From contig JARSSP010000026.1 of the NCBI GenBank assembly GCA_029624675.1, forward strand, positions 48,504-112,503: DNA of 64,000 nt. Reading direction: 5' to 3'. The translations under genes and the position numbers were made by a program. Of this stretch, positions 17,330 to 24,908 are shown one piece after another. Source of the stretch: Candidatus Contendibacter sp. GTDB taxonomy: Bacteria; Pseudomonadota; Gammaproteobacteria; Competibacterales; Competibacteraceae. The notes beneath the pieces were generated by a model. It saw only the letters and a list, made by a program, of their open reading frames with translations, had not been told where the DNA came from and searched no databases. Each line of letters opens with the position of its first letter. The stretch's first letter is position 1.

Positions 17330-18222
17330 GGGATGTTGGCGTAGGCCAGTTGCCAAAAAGCGTAGCCACCCGCCGCGCGCGCTTCCGCGCCGTATTTGTA
17401 GGCGCGGCGGTTGAACACGGCGTCGTTGTCCATCCCGGTCTGCTGCACGAAGGTTGGAGCCGTGCGCTCCTGGTAAATAAACGGCCGCACCGGCTTGGTG
17501 CAGTCGAGCAGATACCAGGCGTCGGGATCGGTCAGCCACGGCGACACCACCACCTCGGCGGTGTTGCGGTATGGGTTGGGGTTGTCGCCGAACCGCTCGG
17601 CGGTCATCAAAATCCGCGCGGTGTCCTCCAGTGCCGGGGGGACCAGCAGCACGTCGGGCATCACGCCCAGCGACCGGCCCTCGTCGTCGACATACGCCTG
17701 CATCGCGGACCGCGCCGCGCCGTAGGACGCCTGGGCGTGGGCCAGGGTGTCGGCCTGCAAGGGGTTGTTGTCTTTATTGCTGGCGGTGCTGGTCCCCACG
17801 GGATGGTCGGTGGCGAAGAACGGCTGACCGTCGTAGCAGGAATTGGTGGCGCCGGCGGCGACCAGGGCGAACACGATCTCGTCGGGCAACTGGGCAGCGG
17901 CGAAGCCGGCCATCTGCGCCTGCGGGGCATAGATGCCCAGGGTGTCGTCGGCTATGTGGTTGCGGTCGACCTCGATGGTCGCCTCCCAATCGTCGTTGAC
18001 GATGGTGTAGGAAAAGGCGGCCAGGGACTTGACGTGCTTGTCGCCGATCCAGCGCCGCATCCTCGGGAAACTGGAGAGCCACTTGTAGTCGTTCTGGGCC
18101 GAGCCGCTGGGCACGCGCATCGCGATGCGGCCCCACTTCGTCGGGGCGGCCTGGAAGGCTTTGTTGAAATCGGTGCGCAGGCTGAGAAACACCGCGTTCA
18201 AGACAGAGGTATTGATGAGCAT
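17326..18222 (-). CDS. Major capsid protein, Mu gpT-like
   Basis: 298 aa, the usual length for gpT (PF10124). Recognised by MLINTSVLNAVFLSLRTDFNKAFQ, DDTLGIYAPQAQMAG, ATDHPVGTST and a C-terminal YKYGAEARAAGGYAFWQLAY. It forms the capsid shell. Placed after the protease/scaffold and decoration genes. Confidence 0.92.
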   Translation of the reverse strand: MLINTSVLNAVFLSLRTDFNKAFQAAPTKWGRIAMRVPSGSAQNDYKWLSSFPRMRRWIGDKHVKSLAAFSYTIVNDDWEATIEVDRNHIADDTLGIYAPQAQMAGFAAAQLPDEIVFALVAAGATNSCYDGQPFFATDHPVGTSTASNKDNNPLQADTLAHAQASYGAARSAMQAYVDDEGRSLGVMPDVLLVPPALEDTARILMTAERFGDNPNPYRNTAEVVVSPWLTDPDAWYLLDCTKPVRPFIYQERTAPTFVQQTGMDNDAVFNRRAYKYGAEARAAGGYAFWQLAYANIP

Positions 18223-18237
18223 GGGAAAGACTCCTGG

Positions 18238-18873
18238 TTAGGATACGCCCAAGGGTTCGTCGCCGAGCGCGGCGATGACGGCGTTGAGGGTGGTCTGCAA
18301 TTCTTTGATTTGCAGGTTGGCGCTGGTGATGGCGGCGTTGACGGCGGCGTTGACGGCGGCGTCGCTGTAGGTGTTGCCGCCCGCCGTGCTTAGGGCAATG
18401 GCGGCGATATCGGCGAGCGCGCCGTCCACCGTGCCGGTCAGCGTGCCCGCCAGCGGGGCGATGCCGGCGGGGATCGGGGTCTCGCCGACCGCCACCCAGA
18501 CGCCGCTGCTATCGACCCCCACGATCCGGCCCGCGCAGATCCGCCCGTCGTCGTAACCGCCCACGGTTTGATCATCGACCACGTAGGCCATCCGGCCGAC
18601 GTTTCCATCACCGATTCCGTCCCCCCCGAACTGAAACACGCCCCGCCGCACGGTGACGGTTTTCGTTCCGCCGAGCGGGTTGGCCACCTGTTCCTCGGCG
18701 CGGCCGATGGCGCGCGCGGCCTGGGCGTGGCCGCCGGGGACGGCCCGGCCGGCACTGGTGGCGCAGACCAGGCTGCCGGCGTAAATCGTGGTCGCGGCGT
18801 CGCCATAAACCGTCAGGACGATCAGGTCGCCGGAGCGACTGGGGGTGTTGCGGTCAGCGGTGAGCGCGGTCAT
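18238..18873 (-). CDS. Putative head decoration or capsid-accessory protein
   Basis: 211 aa between protease/scaffold and major capsid. A beta-rich first part (LIVLTVYGDAATTIYAGSLVCAT... VTVRRGVFQF) resembles capsid decoration proteins in this position; the C-terminal 60 residues are Ala/Asn-rich helix (YSDAAVNAAVNAAITSANLQIKEL), possibly a short coiled coil. ATGA overlap with the preceding gene. Function inferred from position. Confidence 0.6.
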   Translation of the reverse strand: MTALTADRNTPSRSGDLIVLTVYGDAATTIYAGSLVCATSAGRAVPGGHAQAARAIGRAEEQVANPLGGTKTVTVRRGVFQFGGDGIGDGNVGRMAYVVDDQTVGGYDDGRICAGRIVGVDSSGVWVAVGETPIPAGIAPLAGTLTGTVDGALADIAAIALSTAGGNTYSDAAVNAAVNAAITSANLQIKELQTTLNAVIAALGDEPLGVS

Positions 18874-19787
18874 TTCAGACCTCCAAATTTTTTCAGGTCG
18901 TCGGCGCTGTGGCCGAACTGGGCGGCGACGGCGGCGAGTTCGGCGGATAAGGGCGCATCGGCGGGCACGGCGGCTCCGGCGCTGCGCTCGGCGTAGTCCA
19001 CCTGGACGGGCAGGCGCCCGAGGAAATCCTCCAGCCAGGCGCGGGTCGCGGTCTGCACGGTTTGGCCATCGGCGGCGGCGAATTCCATCGTCTGATGGTC
19101 GGGGATGGCGGACATCATCTCGACCAGACCCGGCTGATCGACCGGCAGCAAGCGGCCTTCGCCGATCAGCTTTTCGGCGAACGCCACGGCCGTGGCGCGA
19201 ATCTTGTGCCTCATTTCGGCGGCAAGCTCGCTGCTGAGCCGAGCATTCTCGGTCTTGAGCTCGGCGAGCTGGGCGGCGTAATCGACCGTCTCGGGCGGCG
19301 GGGCGGTTTGGGATGGATCGCTCACAAATAAGACCTCGCGGGGTGGGTTCGAAAAATCGACGGTGACCGTGCCGGCCGCGTCGGAGAGATTAAAGCTGGG
19401 CTTACGCAAGCCCTTGACCGCCGGGGCGGCGGCGCCGAGAAAGCCGACGTGGCGCAGGTAGTACACGCCGGGGACGGGGTTGGACGGCGCATCGGGCAAG
19501 AAAAACGAGGCGCTAATCCGGGCGAACCGCTCGGCGTTGACCAGGTCGGCGAACTCGGGATCCACCTGGCGCGGCGTGGCTTCCAGCCCGTCGGCGCTGA
19601 CCGCCAGCGCCGCGACCCAGCCATAGGCGGGATCGTCGGTGGCGGGGTGGCCGACCACCAGCGGCGCTTCGTGCCGGGCGGGGTCATAGGCGGCGGCGGT
19701 GGCGGCCAGGTCGTTGGCGGTAAAGGTCAGCGTCTGGCCGGATTGGGCGGTGTGCGTGCCCGGGCGAAAGATGTTCAGCGGATTCAT
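18870..19787 (-). CDS. Mu gpI-like prohead protease / scaffold
   Basis: 305 aa. The N-terminal half carries the Mu I protein pattern (EAPLVVGHPATDDPAYGWVAALAV; ERFARISASFFLPD; YYLRHVGFLGAAAPAVKGL) with a plausible protease His/Ser arrangement, and the C-terminal half is a charged helical scaffold (AQLAELKTENARLSSELAAE). In Mu the internal scaffold Z is made from the same gene. First gene of a capsid sub-operon preceded by a 200-bp gap with a candidate promoter motif. Confidence 0.88.
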   Translation of the reverse strand: MNPLNIFRPGTHTAQSGQTLTFTANDLAATAAAYDPARHEAPLVVGHPATDDPAYGWVAALAVSADGLEATPRQVDPEFADLVNAERFARISASFFLPDAPSNPVPGVYYLRHVGFLGAAAPAVKGLRKPSFNLSDAAGTVTVDFSNPPREVLFVSDPSQTAPPPETVDYAAQLAELKTENARLSSELAAEMRHKIRATAVAFAEKLIGEGRLLPVDQPGLVEMMSAIPDHQTMEFAAADGQTVQTATRAWLEDFLGRLPVQVDYAERSAGAAVPADAPLSAELAAVAAQFGHSADDLKKFGGLK

Positions 19788-19817
19788 GCCGGCCAGCGTG
19801 GCGCGCGCGAAGCGGGC

Positions 19818-19841
19818 GGGCTATTAACGAGGGTAAAAAAA
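19818..19841 (-). promoter_or_regulatory. Candidate phage late-promoter motif upstream of the capsid genes
   Basis: CTATTAACGAGGGTAAAAA (19821-19839, plus-strand view) matches a copy at 34091-34109 in 17 of 19 positions. Both lie just upstream of minus-strand gene blocks in otherwise non-coding DNA, so it may bind a phage activator or be a promoter. Confidence 0.45.
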
Positions 19842-19931
19842 ACAGCAGGGGCGGTTTGGCCGGTCGGCCGCGCGAGAGGCGATTTAAGGCGTTTTGTGGC
19901 CGGACTGCTACGCAACCCCTGCCGCGCGCCG

Positions 19932-19953
19932 AAAATCGCTCCTGGCGATTTTT
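19932..19953. terminator. Hairpin in the gap after gpG, candidate terminator
   Basis: AAAATCGC / GCGATTTT with a 5-nt loop, flanked by T or A runs. It lies between the gpG gene end (19988) and the protease start, and could separate two transcripts. Confidence 0.5.
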
Positions 19954-19987
19954 AAACGGGGTTTAAACGGGGTCTGGCGGCGTGGAT

Positions 19988-20425
19988 TCAGTCGCGCGCC
20001 AGGTAATCGGCGATGGCGTCCAGCAACGCATCGCGATCGGCATCGCTGAGCCCCAAAAACGGCCGAGCGGGGATGCCGGCCTCGGCCCGGCCGAATTGAT
20101 GCGTCGCGGCGTAGACCAGGGGCGAGCCGACCCGCAGCGATTCGGCGTCGGCGAACTTGGTCAGCGTGCCGCGCAGGTGGCCGCGCAGGGTGAGGATTTT
20201 ATCCTGATTCCTTTTCTTGCGGGCGGCGTAGCGGGGCGACAGCGCGGCCCAGGGCGAGCCGTCGGGCGCGGTCTGGGACTGGAACCGCGCGCGCGTGCTG
20301 TTGAGCAGCTCCTCGCCCACGTCGGCGAAAAACGGCTGGAGGTTGCCGAGCTTGGCCAGCAGCTTTTGGAGGGCCGCTTGCAGCTCGGCGTCATCGAGGG
20401 TGATTTCGAGGGCGGCGCCGGCCAT
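19988..20425 (-). CDS. Phage virion morphogenesis protein, Mu gpG-like
   Basis: 145 aa. LDDAELQAALQKLLAKLGNLQPFFADVGEELLNSTRARFQSQTAPDGSPWAALSP, then ILTLRGHLRGTLT and ATHQFGR...IPARPFLGLSDADRDALL are characteristic of PF05069 (gpG/tail completion). The role is in head-tail joining or tail assembly. Confidence 0.92.
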   Translation of the reverse strand: MAGAALEITLDDAELQAALQKLLAKLGNLQPFFADVGEELLNSTRARFQSQTAPDGSPWAALSPRYAARKKRNQDKILTLRGHLRGTLTKFADAESLRVGSPLVYAATHQFGRAEAGIPARPFLGLSDADRDALLDAIADYLARD

Positions 20426-20430
20426 GGGGG

Positions 20431-21105
20431 TTACCGTTGCGCCGCTTCGATGCGCCGACAGGCGATGGCAAAGTAATCAGGGTCGATTTCCACGCCGACG
20501 AACTTGCGGCCAGAGGTCACGCACGCAACGCCGGTGGACCCGCCGCCCATGTACGGGTCCAGCACGGTTTTCCCCAGACCGACGCGGGCGACGTCCAGAC
20601 ACCAGCGCATCAGTTCCACCGGCTTTTGCGAGGGGTGAACGCGACCGGATCGGGACGGGGCATCCTCGCCGGCCCGCATCGCGCCTTTCCAGAAATGCCG
20701 ATAGATACACCGCGCGTTCTTGCGGTTGGTCCAGGCGAATTCGGCGTCAACGAAGTTGTCGGCGGCACCTTGTCCGCAACTTTTGTCCCAGCAGAGGAAG
20801 CGCCCGCTGGCCGGCAGGCGGGTCTTGTAGTGGTCCGCGCACCAGAGCAGGATGGGCTTGTCGCCCGCGACCGCTAGCCACGGGGCGGGGTCGAACGGCC
20901 TATCATCGCCATGGATCGGCCTTAGGTTTGTTTTGCCTGACACGAGGCCGCGCCCGCCCCCGTTATGCACATACCCAATGCCATACGGCGGGTCCGTCAC
21001 CACCGCATCCACGCCCCGGAGCGCCGGCAGGAGCTCCAGGAGTTCCAGGCAATCGCCCAGGTACAGGGTGGCGTGGCCGATGATGACGGGTTCGGGCGGG
21101 GGCAT
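20431..21105 (-). CDS. DNA adenine-N6 methyltransferase (beta class)
   Basis: 224 aa. Catalytic motif DPPYGIGY at about residues 38-45 precedes the SAM-binding motif DPYMGGGSTGVA near the C-terminus, the order of beta-class N6-adenine or N4-cytosine methyltransferases; DPPY favours adenine. HPSQKPVELMRWCL is the usual linker. No restriction partner is nearby, so it likely protects phage DNA from host restriction. It sits inside the head gene block, which is a common place for such accessory genes. Confidence 0.9.
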   Translation of the reverse strand: MPPPEPVIIGHATLYLGDCLELLELLPALRGVDAVVTDPPYGIGYVHNGGGRGLVSGKTNLRPIHGDDRPFDPAPWLAVAGDKPILLWCADHYKTRLPASGRFLCWDKSCGQGAADNFVDAEFAWTNRKNARCIYRHFWKGAMRAGEDAPSRSGRVHPSQKPVELMRWCLDVARVGLGKTVLDPYMGGGSTGVACVTSGRKFVGVEIDPDYFAIACRRIEAAQR

Positions 21106-21108
21106 GGG

Positions 21109-21417
21109 CTACCGCCTGCCCCATCGAGCCATGGCCGCCCAGCACTCGAAATAGGCATCGTGCCGGGCGTTGTCCGCCACCTGGCTCTTGACGTTATCGT
21201 AGTCGATGGCTTGCGCCTGTGCGGCCAGCACCTCGGCGACGCGGGCGCGCGGGATTTCGGCGCGGTAGGGGTAATCGGCACGCGGGGTATGCTGGACGGG
21301 CGCTTCCGGGAACACCCGTTCGATATCGTCGGGCCGGCGGGCGCGCACCAGCAACGCATCGGGCCGGGCGCGATGCGCCACCACGGATAGAAAGCTGTCC
21401 TTCAGGAAAATCCACAT
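21109..21417 (-). CDS. Conserved small hypothetical phage protein
   Basis: 102 aa from ATG 21417: MWIFLKDSFLSVVAHRARPDALLVRARRPDDIERVFP, ending ARHDAYFECWAAMARW. I recognise the general pattern of a small conserved protein often found beside phage genes, but no function. Starts within a TGATG junction with the upstream gene. Confidence 0.65.
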   Translation of the reverse strand: MWIFLKDSFLSVVAHRARPDALLVRARRPDDIERVFPEAPVQHTPRADYPYRAEIPRARVAEVLAAQAQAIDYDNVKSQVADNARHDAYFECWAAMARWGRR

Positions 21418-21659
21418 CAGGACGGTTCCCCCTGGTCGGGTGTTTGAAGCAACGTGAAGGCTCCCGGACCCCACTCCGACTGCTGACGATGCTCAAACCG
21501 CTCTTCCGGCGTCATCGACTCCAGCATCGCCCGCAGGTATTCACGTCCTATCTCCCGCCCACGGTCGGATTGAAACTCAACCCCTTCCCGCGCCGCCTGC
21601 GCCTGGGCTCGCGCCAGCATGGCCTGGCCTTTGTTGTAAACCTGTTCCCAAAGTTCCAT
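21417..21659 (-). CDS. Small hypothetical protein after the MuF toxin-like gene
   Basis: 80 aa from ATG 21659 (MELWEQVYN), chosen because GAGGAG lies seven bases upstream; an ATG at 21680 is also open. Mostly helical and charged (QAMLARAQAQAAREGVEFQ). Because it directly follows a toxin-like gene, an immunity or chaperone role is conceivable, but nothing in the sequence shows it. Confidence 0.6.
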   Translation of the reverse strand: MELWEQVYNKGQAMLARAQAQAAREGVEFQSDRGREIGREYLRAMLESMTPEERFEHRQQSEWGPGAFTLLQTPDQGEPS

Positions 21660-21669
21660 CCCCGTCTCC

Positions 21670-23769
21670 TCATAGCTCATACAAACGAACGCCATCGGGC
21701 GCGGCGTCCACCATCCTTACGGTGATGCGCCAGATTGGACCCGATTTATCCACATTCTCTACAACCATTATACTCCCCGGCGGAAGGAGGACTTCATTCT
21801 CGGCAGTGTCGTACTGCGATAATTTTTGGATGCGCCCGCCCCGCGCATCCAAAACCGTCAACTGATATTCGCCGTAAAACTGCCCGACCTTGGCGGCGTC
21901 GCTGGAGGAGGTAAAGCCGTTCCAGCGGACATAATTTCCCTTCGTTCCATGCGCCTCCTCAAACAGGTCATGCAAGCCCAGCCGAGTTAAGCGGTGCTTC
22001 GCGACCCCGCGCTTGACTTCGCCCCTGAACGGGTCGGCGCGCACCGCGCCGTTGATGCAGGCGTTGATTAGGTTGCGCAGCTCCGGCGTTTCTGGCATCT
22101 GCTGGCGCAGCACAGAATTCATGTCTGTATACCAATTCCGCGAATAGGCGAACACCGCAGCGACTTCGTCATCGGTCAGCTTGTATTTCTTGGCGATCGC
22201 GCGCCGGACGGGGCTTCGCAATGCCTCGTCCCACTCATGGCCGAGCATTCGCTTGAGCGCGTCCGCATCCACCGGCAACCGGTCGCCCGCCTTGGGTTTC
22301 GGCTTGGACAGGTCGGCCAGAACCTGCTTGAGGTCGTCGCGGCGAGCCTTGAGCGTCGCCTTGAGGAACTCCCGCTCGGCGGCCGGGCCGTAGGCATCCA
22401 CCAGCCGGTCAATGTCCGCATCCTTGAGAACGGTGACTTTTTTGAGCGATCGCTTGAGCGCCGCATCGCTCAGGTCGCCGAACACGGCGGCGGCCTGCGG
22501 GTTCATGCGCGGGTCGCGCAAGGTGAGCAGCTCGTTGACCTTGGCGCCGAACGCCGCGCCTTTGCGCCCGCCTTGCGCCCGGAACAGCAGCGAACCGCCC
22601 GCGTCGATTCGGACGGCGCTCCCGCTCGCGTCGATCAACAAATTGTCGTAATTCAGCCCCACCGCGTCCCAGTTCGCCAGCCAGGCATCAACCGCAAACC
22701 CTTCTTTTGCGCCCTTGGCTTTCTTGATGTCCTTGCCTGCCGATTTCAGCCCGTCGATGACCTTGCTCGCGACGCCGATCTTCCCGTCCGCGCCTACCAG
22801 CCTGCCAACCTTTGCCGTTTGCACGCCGGCCAGTTCATACAGCTTGCCGGCCAAAACTTCATTATCCACATGATCGGCGGTATTCGGGAATTTGACGTAG
22901 TACGTTTCGCCGGTGAACTTGTTGCGATACAGCCCACCGAGGTTGCTGCCCGTTTGCGGGCCGATTTGCTCGAAGTCGTCCAGGTGAAACAAGTCGGCGG
23001 TGGATTTGGGCCTTGGAGCGCGCAGTGCCGCATCCTTCTCGGCTTGAATCTTTTTCAGCCGCGCCAGGTCATCGGCGTAACTCCGCCCCGGCTGATAGTC
23101 CCAGCCCCGGTCGACGCCTTCGGGGCGGGTGTATTCCTCCCCCGTCTTCGGATTGACGCCCTGAACTTCGCCGTTGAACGGGATGTCAGCGTCCTGGGTG
23201 ACCTTAAGGCCCTGCTTTTTCATCTCCCGTTCCGACAGGGTTTCGATGAAGCACTTGCAGCCGAAGCCGTTCGGCGGGGTGTGCGCCGCCCACCACGGGT
23301 CGTCGTGACGCAGGATCAGCCCGTCCCAGGCGACATGTTCGGGCCGGGGGACGACGCTGGCGTCGGAGTGGCGGTAGCGCCAGTAGGGCCGCGCGTTCGC
23401 GACCGCCTTCATTTGCTGGACGCGCCCGGCGCTGTAGCTCGTGAACAGGTTGGTCTCGTAGATCACCCGCGTGCGCCAGGCCCGGCCGCCCTTCGTCCCC
23501 TCGCCGGTCCAGCCGGTCCAGCCGCGCTCGGCGACGATGCGGGCGAAGTCCTGGCGGAAGGTCTGTAGCGTCGTGCCCTGGGCGATGGCTTTTTCCACCG
23601 CCGCGCGCAGGTCCATCAGCAGGTCGGCGGCCGTGGCGCCGGCCACCACGAACGCCCGATCGTGCGCCGCGCCGAGCAGGTCATCCCAAGCTTGCGTGGG
23701 CAGGTTGAGCTTGGCGCGCAGGTATTCCAGCGCCTCGGCGAACGGCAGCGAGCCGTAGTTAACCGCCAC
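21670..23769 (-). CDS. MuF head-morphogenesis protein fused to HipA/PI-kinase-like and ADP-ribosyltransferase domains
   Basis: 699 aa, GTG start, overlapping the zinc-finger gene by 11 bp. Residues about 60-200 are the MuF/SPP1 gp7 minor head domain (RVIYETNLFTSYSAGRVQQM; RPEHVAWDGLIL; HTPPNGFGCKCF). Residues about 255-430 look like an atypical kinase of the HipA/phosphatidylinositol-kinase fold: YYVKFPN with a nucleotide-binding Lys near 291, WLANWDAVGLNYDNLLID, and RIDAGGSLLFRAQGG as the metal-binding loop near 388. Residues about 545-690 show an R-S-E ADP-ribosyltransferase pattern: FRGEVKRG near 580, FTSSSD near 620, and ENEVLLPPG near 656. MuF proteins carrying C-terminal toxin domains are a described class of phage polymorphic toxins. 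Virion packaging and injection into the host at infection is inference. The two-effector combination is unusual to me. Confidence 0.8.
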   Translation of the reverse strand: MAVNYGSLPFAEALEYLRAKLNLPTQAWDDLLGAAHDRAFVVAGATAADLLMDLRAAVEKAIAQGTTLQTFRQDFARIVAERGWTGWTGEGTKGGRAWRTRVIYETNLFTSYSAGRVQQMKAVANARPYWRYRHSDASVVPRPEHVAWDGLILRHDDPWWAAHTPPNGFGCKCFIETLSEREMKKQGLKVTQDADIPFNGEVQGVNPKTGEEYTRPEGVDRGWDYQPGRSYADDLARLKKIQAEKDAALRAPRPKSTADLFHLDDFEQIGPQTGSNLGGLYRNKFTGETYYVKFPNTADHVDNEVLAGKLYELAGVQTAKVGRLVGADGKIGVASKVIDGLKSAGKDIKKAKGAKEGFAVDAWLANWDAVGLNYDNLLIDASGSAVRIDAGGSLLFRAQGGRKGAAFGAKVNELLTLRDPRMNPQAAAVFGDLSDAALKRSLKKVTVLKDADIDRLVDAYGPAAEREFLKATLKARRDDLKQVLADLSKPKPKAGDRLPVDADALKRMLGHEWDEALRSPVRRAIAKKYKLTDDEVAAVFAYSRNWYTDMNSVLRQQMPETPELRNLINACINGAVRADPFRGEVKRGVAKHRLTRLGLHDLFEEAHGTKGNYVRWNGFTSSSDAAKVGQFYGEYQLTVLDARGGRIQKLSQYDTAENEVLLPPGSIMVVENVDKSGPIWRITVRMVDAAPDGVRLYEL

Positions 23770-23932
23770 GGCGCGGAGTTCCCTGGCGCCGTTCGGCGCA
23801 GGATCGACACCGATATTTCGCCTGCCGGCCGCCGCGAATCCAGGCCGAGCCGACGATCAGTGCGCGCGGCTTGTGGCGCTGGCAGTAACTACAAAACAGC
23901 GTGGGCTTGTCGGGGATGGGGGGCGAGGTCAT
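23759..23932 (-). CDS. Small zinc-finger protein
   Basis: 57 aa from ATG 23932: two CxxC pairs (FCSYC at 14-17 and YRCRSC at 42-45) spaced as a Zn ribbon, with basic residues around them. It ends inside the start of the MuF gene. The frame was not an obvious long ORF but has a clean start and stop between its neighbours. Function unknown; such ribbons bind DNA or RNA. Confidence 0.65.
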   Translation of the reverse strand: MTSPPIPDKPTLFCSYCQRHKPRALIVGSAWIRGGRQAKYRCRSCAERRQGTPRRGG

Positions 23933-23942
23933 GGCGGTTCCT

Positions 23943-24125
23943 TCACAGCAGCAGCACGAAAAGAGCCTCTTCGTCGTCGTCGCGCCGTCGCTCCGGCGGC
24001 TCCCGCCACGGCATCGATCCGTAATGGACGGCGGGCGGCGGCGGCTCTGTTCCCGCCGTTCGCCAGGTTCCCGCGCGCCACGCGCCGGGTTTCCAGGCGC
24101 CGGGCTTCCAGGCGAGCAGGATCAC
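23943..24125 (-). CDS. Small Trp-Gly repeat protein
   Basis: 60 aa from GTG 24125, which forms a four-base GTGA overlap with the stop of the preceding gene; an in-frame ATG at 24137 is an alternative. Contains WKPGAWKPGAWRAGTWR, a four-fold W-x-x-G-x repeat, then Pro-rich and acidic sections. Similar W-G repeats occur in small phage structural proteins; role unknown. Confidence 0.55.
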   Translation of the reverse strand: MILLAWKPGAWKPGAWRAGTWRTAGTEPPPPAVHYGSMPWREPPERRRDDDEEALFVLLL

Positions 24126-24907
24126 GCCGGACCCCATTCGTCGCCGGTCACGCCGGTTCCGGTCAGTTCGGCGCCGTTGATCGCCTTCACGTCCACCGGG
24201 AGCGTGGTGGCTTGCAGCGCCGCGACGATGGCATCCACCAGCGCGTTGATGTCCACGCCCCCGGCGCTGGCCATGTTCAGTTCCGCGCCCATCGTGCCGG
24301 CGTCGTTGTAGTCGGCGGCCAGCGCGCGCCAGACGCCGGCGACGATGCCGTCGACGGTCAGCGTCTCGCTCACGTCATCGGTCGCCACCATCCAGCCCAG
24401 CGCGTACAGGTCGGCGGCGCCGTCCAAGGCCAGTTCGCCCGTTGCCGCCAGATGGCCGAGAGCGGCGATGGAGGCCGCGCCGTCGAGCGCCAGGGTGGCG
24501 GCGGCCATGCCCTGCACCACGCCGGAGATTTCGGCTTGTCCGTCGAGCGCCAGGGTGGCCGAAGCGACCCCGCCCGCGATCAGCCCGCCGATGGCCGCCG
24601 CATCCAACGCCAGGGTGGCGGCGGCGACGAGGGGCCGGCCTTCCGCGCCGCTGGCGGTGGCGTCCAGGGCCACGATGCAGCGGAAGCGGCTGACCATCGC
24701 GCCCGCTTCGATGGGCTTGTAGCGCGAGCGGCAACAGTAAAACCCGTAGGGCATCCCGGCCTTCCTCAGTACGGCCGTTTCCCCGTCCCGATCCCGGACC
24801 CAGCGCGACCAGCCGTAATCGTCCACGCGATTCAGCGGCGAACGGCTGGCCGCGCCCAGGCCGTAGCCGTTGGCGTTGGCCCGTCCGCCGTTGCCGATCA
24901 GGCCCAC
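24122..24907 (-). CDS. Hypothetical structural protein with ATLALDG repeats
   Basis: 261 aa, GTG start at 24907. After a 75-residue head with YGFYCCRSRYKPIEAGAMV, it carries at least four imperfect 23-24 residue repeats built on 'ATLALDGAASI', encoded by near-identical DNA. The C-terminal part is Ala/Asp-rich. Part of a cassette lying between portal and MuF genes; likely a virion surface component, though that is from position only. Confidence 0.6.
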   Translation of the reverse strand: MGLIGNGGRANANGYGLGAASRSPLNRVDDYGWSRWVRDRDGETAVLRKAGMPYGFYCCRSRYKPIEAGAMVSRFRCIVALDATASGAEGRPLVAAATLALDAAAIGGLIAGGVASATLALDGQAEISGVVQGMAAATLALDGAASIAALGHLAATGELALDGAADLYALGWMVATDDVSETLTVDGIVAGVWRALAADYNDAGTMGAELNMASAGGVDINALVDAIVAALQATTLPVDVKAINGAELTGTGVTGDEWGPA

Positions 24908-24908
24908 G

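Noticed and set aside
22237..23568. 443-aa plus-strand open frame
   Set aside because: Lies fully antisense to the MuF/kinase/ART gene; its sequence is typical GC-rich antisense translation without domains.
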